DNA from: Candidatus Mycoplasma liparidae
GTDB taxonomy: Bacteria; Bacillota_I; Bacilli_A; Mycoplasmatales; Mycoplasmoidaceae
Length of the DNA: 14,569 nucleotides
Assembly: GCA_009884515.1 (NCBI GenBank)
Contig: RHHX01000003.1
Coordinates: 1 to 14,569, forward strand
Reading direction: 5' to 3'
Positions 8,434 to 14,569 of the stretch are shown here, piece after piece. A program made the translations under genes and the position numbers. The notes below the pieces were generated by a model, which searched no databases, was not told the DNA's origin, and saw only the letters and a program-made list of their open reading frames with translations. The stretch's first letter is position 1. Each line of letters begins with the position of its first letter.

Positions 8434-8496
8434 ATAAAATAGTCATCTAACATCTTTATGATACATATTATTTATATCATAATAAAAATTATGTAT

Positions 8497-9222
8497 TTAA
8501 TAAACAACATCAAATAAATATAAACCACATCCTGGCACTTTATAAATTGATTTACCCTTTTGAGGATTAATAAATAAGTTATCGATATCTTCTTTGGTAA
8601 TCTTATTTTCGTTATATGCTAATAATGAACCAATAATCATTCTAACCATATTTCTTAAAAACCCATTGCCAGTAATATAAAATTCAATAATATTTTCATG
8701 ACTAATAATTTCAATCTTTTTTATTTCTCTCATAGTGTTTTTAAGTTCAGTTGTTGAAAAAGATAAGAAGTTCTTATTATCAATAAATAAATTGATAATA
8801 ACTTTGATTTTATCAATATCAATTGCTTTATTATATTGATAAATATAATTAGCAGTAAACACATCATAATTTTCATTTGCATTGATTTTATAAAGATAAG
8901 TTTTTTCTTTAACATCGTATCTCGCATGAAAATTTTCTTTAGCAAATTCGATTTCAGTAATAAAAATATCATATCTTAACCGGTGGTTAAGATATTTTTT
9001 TAATTCTTTCAAATCAACTATTTTTTCATTATGAAAATTAAAAACTTGTTTTAAAGCATGAACCTTAGCATCAGTTCTTCCAGAACCAATAATGATAATG
9101 CATTGATCAAAAAAAATACTTAATGCTGTTTGAATTGTTCCTTGAATGGTTCTTTGATCATTTTGAGTTGCTCATCCATGAAAATCTGAACCATTATATT
9201 TAAGAGTTATTTTATAATTCAT
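8497..9222 (-). CDS. truA: TruA, tRNA pseudouridine(38-40) synthase
   Basis: TruA converts uridine to pseudouridine at positions 38-40 of the tRNA anticodon stem-loop. The full protein is 241 aa in code 4. It opens MNYKITLKYNGSDFHGWATQ, with Trp17 encoded by TGA, and has the catalytic motif GSGRTDAKVHA with the nucleophilic aspartate at about residue 51. Later blocks include FHARYDVKEKTYLYKI (about 98-113), FLSFSTTE and the C-terminal FYITGNGFLRNMVRMIIGSL, which is typical of the family. The ATG at 9222 is chosen because it begins the conserved N terminus and has AGGA at 7-nt spacing overlapping the ecfT stop. Only 4 bp separate it from ecfT, so it is last in the ecfA1-ecfA2-ecfT-truA operon, an order shared with M. 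genitalium. Code-11 calling would lose the first 70 residues, including the catalytic aspartate. Confidence 0.96.
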
Positions 9223-9226
9223 GATA

Positions 9227-10396
9227 TTATCCTAAAAAAACCAAATCTCAAATATGAAAGGGGATGAAATAAACATTCATAATATTTATAGTCAAAACAA
9301 AAACAAATAACAAGAAAGTAAATAAAAGTACTAGAAAATCATAATATCTAAATTTATAAGTAATATACTTAGTTCTTTGATTTCTAGGAATATATCCTCT
9401 TGTTTCCATCGCATTAGAAATATCTTCAGATTTTTGAAAGATTGAAACAAATAAAGGAATTATTAAACTTGTTAATGTTTTTATTTTAATAACTAGATTT
9501 CTACTTTTAAAATCAGCACCACGGCTAGCTTGGGCTTGCAATATTTTTTTACTTTCATAATATAGTACTGGTATAAAAGTAATACTCATTGAAAGAATCA
9601 TACTGATTTCTACTGTTGGTATTTTAAAAAATTTTAATGGAGAAAGAAATGTTTCTATTCCTCTTGTTATTTGAAGATTATTACTTGTTGAAATAAAAAT
9701 AGTTGAACATAATAAAATTAATAAAATTCTAATAGCAACAAAAGAAGATAATATTATTGCTTTTGGTGATAATGAATATCAATTAGATGTATAAAAAATA
9801 ACATCACTAATTTTCAAATTAATGTTATTTACTAATAAAATATTATCAAAAACCTTATGTTGATAATAAATATTATTTACTGTGAAATTATTATTTAAAA
9901 CATATAATAATTTTCGATTATATTCACTATCTCCTCCTAGTTCTTTTAAACTCGAAGATAATAAACCTTCATTTAAACTATCTAAATATTCATTCATACC
10001 AAGGAAAATATTATTTTTAATTAGCAGATCAATTTCAATTCAATCAAAAATAGTTCCGCCAAAATAATCAGAAACAAAAAAATTATTATTAAAACCGCCA
10101 ATTCCATTAAAATTACCAGTAAAAATAGCAATAGGTTCTTTATAACTAAACCAATTAATTAATAAAAAAAAACCAAATAAAATAGCAACATATAATATTC
10201 TTTTAAGAAAACTTTTCATTGATATTTTACTAACAAAAAAAATAATAATAACCATTGCAAATAAAATTAACAACATTGAAAATGATTTTGTAAGAAGAAT
10301 AATAGTTATGAAAAAAATTAATCAAACAAATTTAACTGTTGGATTTAATTTATGAATAATTGATTTATTTTCTTCATAACTATTATTAAATAACAT
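9227..10396 (-). CDS. ecfT: EcfT, transmembrane coupling subunit of an ECF transporter, with a large insertion
   Basis: EcfT is the membrane scaffold that joins the EcfA1/EcfA2 ATPases to a vitamin- or metal-binding S component. The protein is 389 aa, well above the roughly 265 usual. Hydrophobic segments lie at about residues 22-56, 66-82, 213-238, 264-280, 309-322 and 352-380. Conserved cytoplasmic coupling motifs are present: TFIPVLYYESKKILQAQASRGAD (about 273-295, shown in part) with the A-R-G motif, and NAMETRGY (about 328-335) with the second one. Between about 84 and 205 is a largely polar, Asn-rich insertion with little similarity to standard EcfT. TGA encodes Trp25, Trp119, Trp206 and Trp383; Trp82 is TGG. 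The ATG lies 1 bp after the ecfA2 stop with only a weak Shine-Dalgarno, implying coupling. The former family name is CbiQ. Confidence 0.93.
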
Positions 10397-10397
10397 T

Positions 10398-11528
10398 TTA
10401 TTCTTTTCTAAAATCGTTGATTAGTTTTACTAATTCATCGATATTCTTAGGTTTTTTCTCTCATAATAAATGATATTGATCATTTTTGCTAATTAATTGA
10501 GAAATAAAGTCAATAATATGAGGCAATTGAATATTATTTTTTCCTAATAATTCTTTTCTTCTAAAAAACACATATGGTTCATCATGAGCAATGATTTTAT
10601 TATTATCAAATAAAATAATTTCATCAGCAATATTTAAAATACTATTCATATCATGACTAATAATAATTATTATTTTACCTTGTTTTTTTAAATCATTAAT
10701 AATATCAAAAATAACTAATTTAGTTCGATGATCTATTCCAACTGTTGGTTCATCAAAAATAACAACTTTTGAATCAATAATTAAAATTCCTGCAATTGCT
10801 ACTTTTCTTTTTTCTCCACCACTTAGATCAAATCAGCTTTCATTAAAATATTCCCGTTTAATATAAAGTTTTTCAAGTAATAAATGAGCATTTTTTAAAG
10901 CAACATCTTTATTAACTTTAAAATTTAGTGGTCCAAAAATAACATCCTTTTCGACTGTGTCTTTGAATAATTGTTGTTCTGGAAATTGTGAGACAACAGA
11001 AATATTTTTTCTTAATTCATTAAGATTTTTAATTTCAATTTTTTTATTAACTATTCTATTTTGAGATAAATTATTAAGAATATTAACATTATCGCTATTT
11101 TTAGAATCAATAACTACTTCATATTGTCTTTTATTCTGATTACTTTTAAGTTTCTTAAGAGAAATTAGTTGATTATTAACTTTAGCATTAATATAAAGAC
11201 TTAAAAAAAATTGGGTTATATCTTTATCAACTTCAATGATTATTGATTGTTCGTTAGCTTTAATAACTTCTAAATTAATGTTATTTAAAGCTATTTTTGT
11301 TTGAAATATTAGTTTATTAAAAATAATTGAACCTGATATTGGTTTATTGATAAGATTTAAAGCATTAATAAAAGTTGATTTACCAGTTCCTGATTTACCA
11401 ATTATTGCATAAACTTTATTTGGTTCAAATTGATAACTAACATTAGCAATATTAGTTAACGGTATTTTTTGCTTTTTATCATAAGTAAAAAATAATTCTT
11501 TTACTATTAGGTTATTTATTTTTTGCAT
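10398..11528 (-). CDS. ecfA2: EcfA2, ECF transporter ATP-binding subunit with an internal insertion
   Basis: EcfA2 is one of the two ATPases that power ECF transporters. The protein is 376 aa in code 4, against about 290 usual. Order of motifs: Walker A GKSGTGKS (about residues 44-51), Q-loop in SVVSQFPEQQLFKDTV (Gln181), signature LSGGEK (about 235-240), Walker B VVIFDEP with Glu260, D-loop VGID, and H-loop SHD with His292. The QFPE...F motif is characteristic of EcfA2. The extra length is an insertion at about residues 74-165, between Walker A and the Q-loop, rich in Asn, Lys and Ile. Outside it the spacing is normal and every catalytic motif is intact. Trp232, just before the signature, is TGA. 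It overlaps ecfA1 by 13 bp and is followed by ecfT after 1 bp. Confidence 0.94.
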
Positions 11529-12328
11529 AATTCACCAATGATACTATCAAAACTATTATCATTAATATTATCAATATTAAGTTTTGATTTTAATTCATAA
11601 TTAAAAGGAACTTCAATGTTGTTTTCTTTGAATAATTTAAGATTATTTTCAATTTCATTTGGTTTTAAAATGATGATATCTTTGGTTTCAGTTATTAAAA
11701 AAATTCTATCGGCTTCATTAATATCTTCAATTTCATGGGAAATATTAATAATTGTTTTGTTCAATTCTTTTTTTATTTTAAAAATATAATCTTTAACATT
11801 TTTTTTATTTCAATAATCTAACATTGAAAAAGCTTCATCAAGAATAATAATATTAGGATCATAAGCTAAAATAGAACTAATAGCTAATTTTTGTTTTTCA
11901 CCACCTGAAAGAAAAAAAGGTTGTTTTTTTAATAAGTGATCAATGTTCATAAATTTTGTAATATTATTAATAATTGGTTGCATTTTATTTTGATTAATAT
12001 TTTTATTTTCTAAACTAAAAGCAATATCCATTTCCACAGTATCAGCAATAAATTGATTGTTGGGATTTTGAAAAACAACACTTATCCTATTAAATAAATC
12101 TTTATAACTATCTTTATCAACTAAAATTTCATCAATATAAATTTCGCCACTACTGCTTTTTAATAATAAGCTCATTAGTTTACCTAAAGTCGATTTACCT
12201 GAGCCATTATTACCAATAATAACAATATATTCATTTTCAAAAACATCAAAACTAATGTTTTCAAAGATCATTTTATTTTCATAATAAAAACTTACATCTT
12301 TAAAACTAATAACTTTTTTTTTATTCAT
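11516..12328 (-). CDS. ecfA1: EcfA1, ECF transporter ATP-binding subunit
   Basis: EcfA1 pairs with EcfA2 on EcfT to drive substrate release from S components. The 270-aa length is typical. Motifs: Walker A GNNGSGKST (about residues 39-47), Q-loop SVVFQNPNNQFIADTVEMD with Gln87, signature LSGGEKQK (about 140-147), Walker B IIILDEAFSMLD with Glu165, and H-loop ISHE with His198. QNPNNQF and DEAxSMLD distinguish EcfA1 from EcfA2; Phe replaces the usual Thr in the DEAT motif. Trp173 is TGA, which splits the frame in code 11. The ATG at 12328 begins the conserved start of an ABC domain (MNKKKVISFKDVSFYYENK); its Shine-Dalgarno is weak. It is first in the operon and lies only 33 bp after the rRNA terminator hairpin, with just a possible -10 (TTATTATTAT) in between. 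Confidence 0.95.
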
Positions 12329-12361
12329 ATTTAAATACCATTTATGGATAATAATAACATA

Positions 12362-12413
12362 AAAACAAAAAGAATAATTTAATCATAAATGTTTAAATTA
12401 TTCTTTTTGTTTT
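12362..12413 (-). terminator. rRNA operon terminator, perfect 21-bp inverted repeat
   Basis: The arms at 12362-12382 and 12393-12413 are perfect reverse complements over 21 bp with a 10-nt loop. On the minus strand the descending arm ends in TTCTTTTTGTTTTTATG, so the U-rich tail is part of the stem. It lies about 10 bp after the 3' end of 5S rRNA and would close the rrn transcript just before ecfA1. Confidence 0.8.
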
Positions 12414-12423
12414 GTATAAAATT

Positions 12424-12533
12424 AAGAGGCAATTTCCTACTCTCACCTAAAAGGCTACAATCGGCCCAACAATGCTTGACTTCTGTGTTCGGTATGGGAA
12501 CAGGTATTTCCATCGCGGTAACTTCACCACATT
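12424..12533 (-). rRNA. rrf: 5S ribosomal RNA
   Basis: On the minus strand the sequence contains the conserved 5S core CCTGTTCCCATACCGAACAC, then AGAAGTCAAGC, GGGCCGATTGTAGC and GGTGAGAGTAGG, in the right order and spacing for a 5S RNA of about 110 nt. Ends are approximate (within about 10 nt) because the terminal helix is hard to define by eye. It follows 23S rRNA after a short spacer and is last in the operon. Confidence 0.93.
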
Positions 12534-12599
12534 AATTTTTTTTCAGATAGATCTCTGAAAACTGAATATTATACAACTAATCATTCTTTACCCTGGTTC
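12534..12599 (-). other. 23S-5S spacer with 3' half of the pre-23S processing stalk
   Basis: The spacer is about 66 bp and has no tRNA. Its plus strand reads CTGAAAACTGAATA (12555-12568), which resembles the string that normally lies just upstream of 23S genes in Firmicutes and Mollicutes (CTTTGAAAACTGAATA type). The transcribed strand is therefore complementary to that 5' flank and is expected to form the base-paired stalk that RNase III cuts. It also has a local 8-bp hairpin, TTTTCAGA (12540-12547) with TCTGAAAA (12554-12561). Confidence 0.55.

Positions 12600-14569
<1,970 letters not shown>

Noticed and set aside
9227..10396. ecfT as a broken gene or three small separate genes
   Set aside because: The breaks are all TGA codons. 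With code 4 it is one 389-codon frame with EcfT motifs in order; the same holds for ecfA1, ecfA2, plsX, rnc and truA, so none is a pseudogene.
9227..12328. ECF genes as a cobalt/nickel-specific transporter (old Cbi names)
   Set aside because: There is no S component such as CbiM/NikM, and the two-ATPase plus EcfT layout is the shared group II module, so the substrate cannot be assigned.

Overview
The window comes from a mollicute (Mycoplasma/Ureaplasma/Spiroplasma-type wall-less bacterium). It is strongly AT-rich. Eight of the nine protein genes read through only if TGA is taken as tryptophan (genetic code 4) or have no effect on that reading, and with TGA=Trp every conserved domain becomes continuous (for example FKWVLGEQ in Smc, GWATQ in TruA, the 193-residue protein upstream of tsaD). 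I cannot name the genus from this window alone.

Layout. Bases 1-6424, minus strand: a four-gene block read right to left, fakA (fatty acid kinase catalytic subunit), plsX (acyl-phosphate synthase), rnc (RNase III) and smc (chromosome condensation ATPase, running off the left edge). fakA-plsX-rnc are tightly coupled. smc follows after 147 bp and has its own plausible promoter. The block looks like a collapsed version of the Bacillus yloV...plsX-fabD-fabG-acpA-rnc-smc-ftsY region with the fatty acid synthesis genes removed. FakA plus PlsX fits a cell that takes up host fatty acids and feeds them as acyl-phosphate into phospholipid synthesis. Bases 6425-6816: a 392-bp divergent spacer with candidate promoters, a perfect 20-bp palindrome, and an intrinsic terminator pointing right that has no gene in front of it. 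Bases 6817-8348, plus strand: an unrecognised 193-aa protein, then tsaD (t6A tRNA modification). Bases 8349-8496: spacer with a terminator for the convergent truA.

Bases 8497-12328, minus strand: ecfA1-ecfA2-ecfT-truA, with overlaps or gaps of a few bases. The first three encode the energising module of an ECF vitamin/micronutrient transporter; no substrate-binding S component is encoded here, so the module probably serves S components encoded elsewhere. EcfA2 and EcfT each carry a large insertion compared with the usual family length. The same order (two ATPases, EcfT, TruA) is known from M. genitalium.

Bases 12329-14569, minus strand: the end of a ribosomal RNA operon. A partial 23S rRNA (5' part beyond the right edge), a short spacer holding the 3' half of the pre-23S processing stalk, 5S rRNA, and a perfect 21-bp inverted-repeat terminator only 33 bp before the ecfA1 start codon. 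I see no CRISPR array, transposase, phage gene, tRNA or toxin-antitoxin pair. Most of the window is conserved housekeeping DNA; the points of real interest are the unknown 193-aa protein, the orphan terminator and possible small RNA, and the insertions in the ECF proteins.
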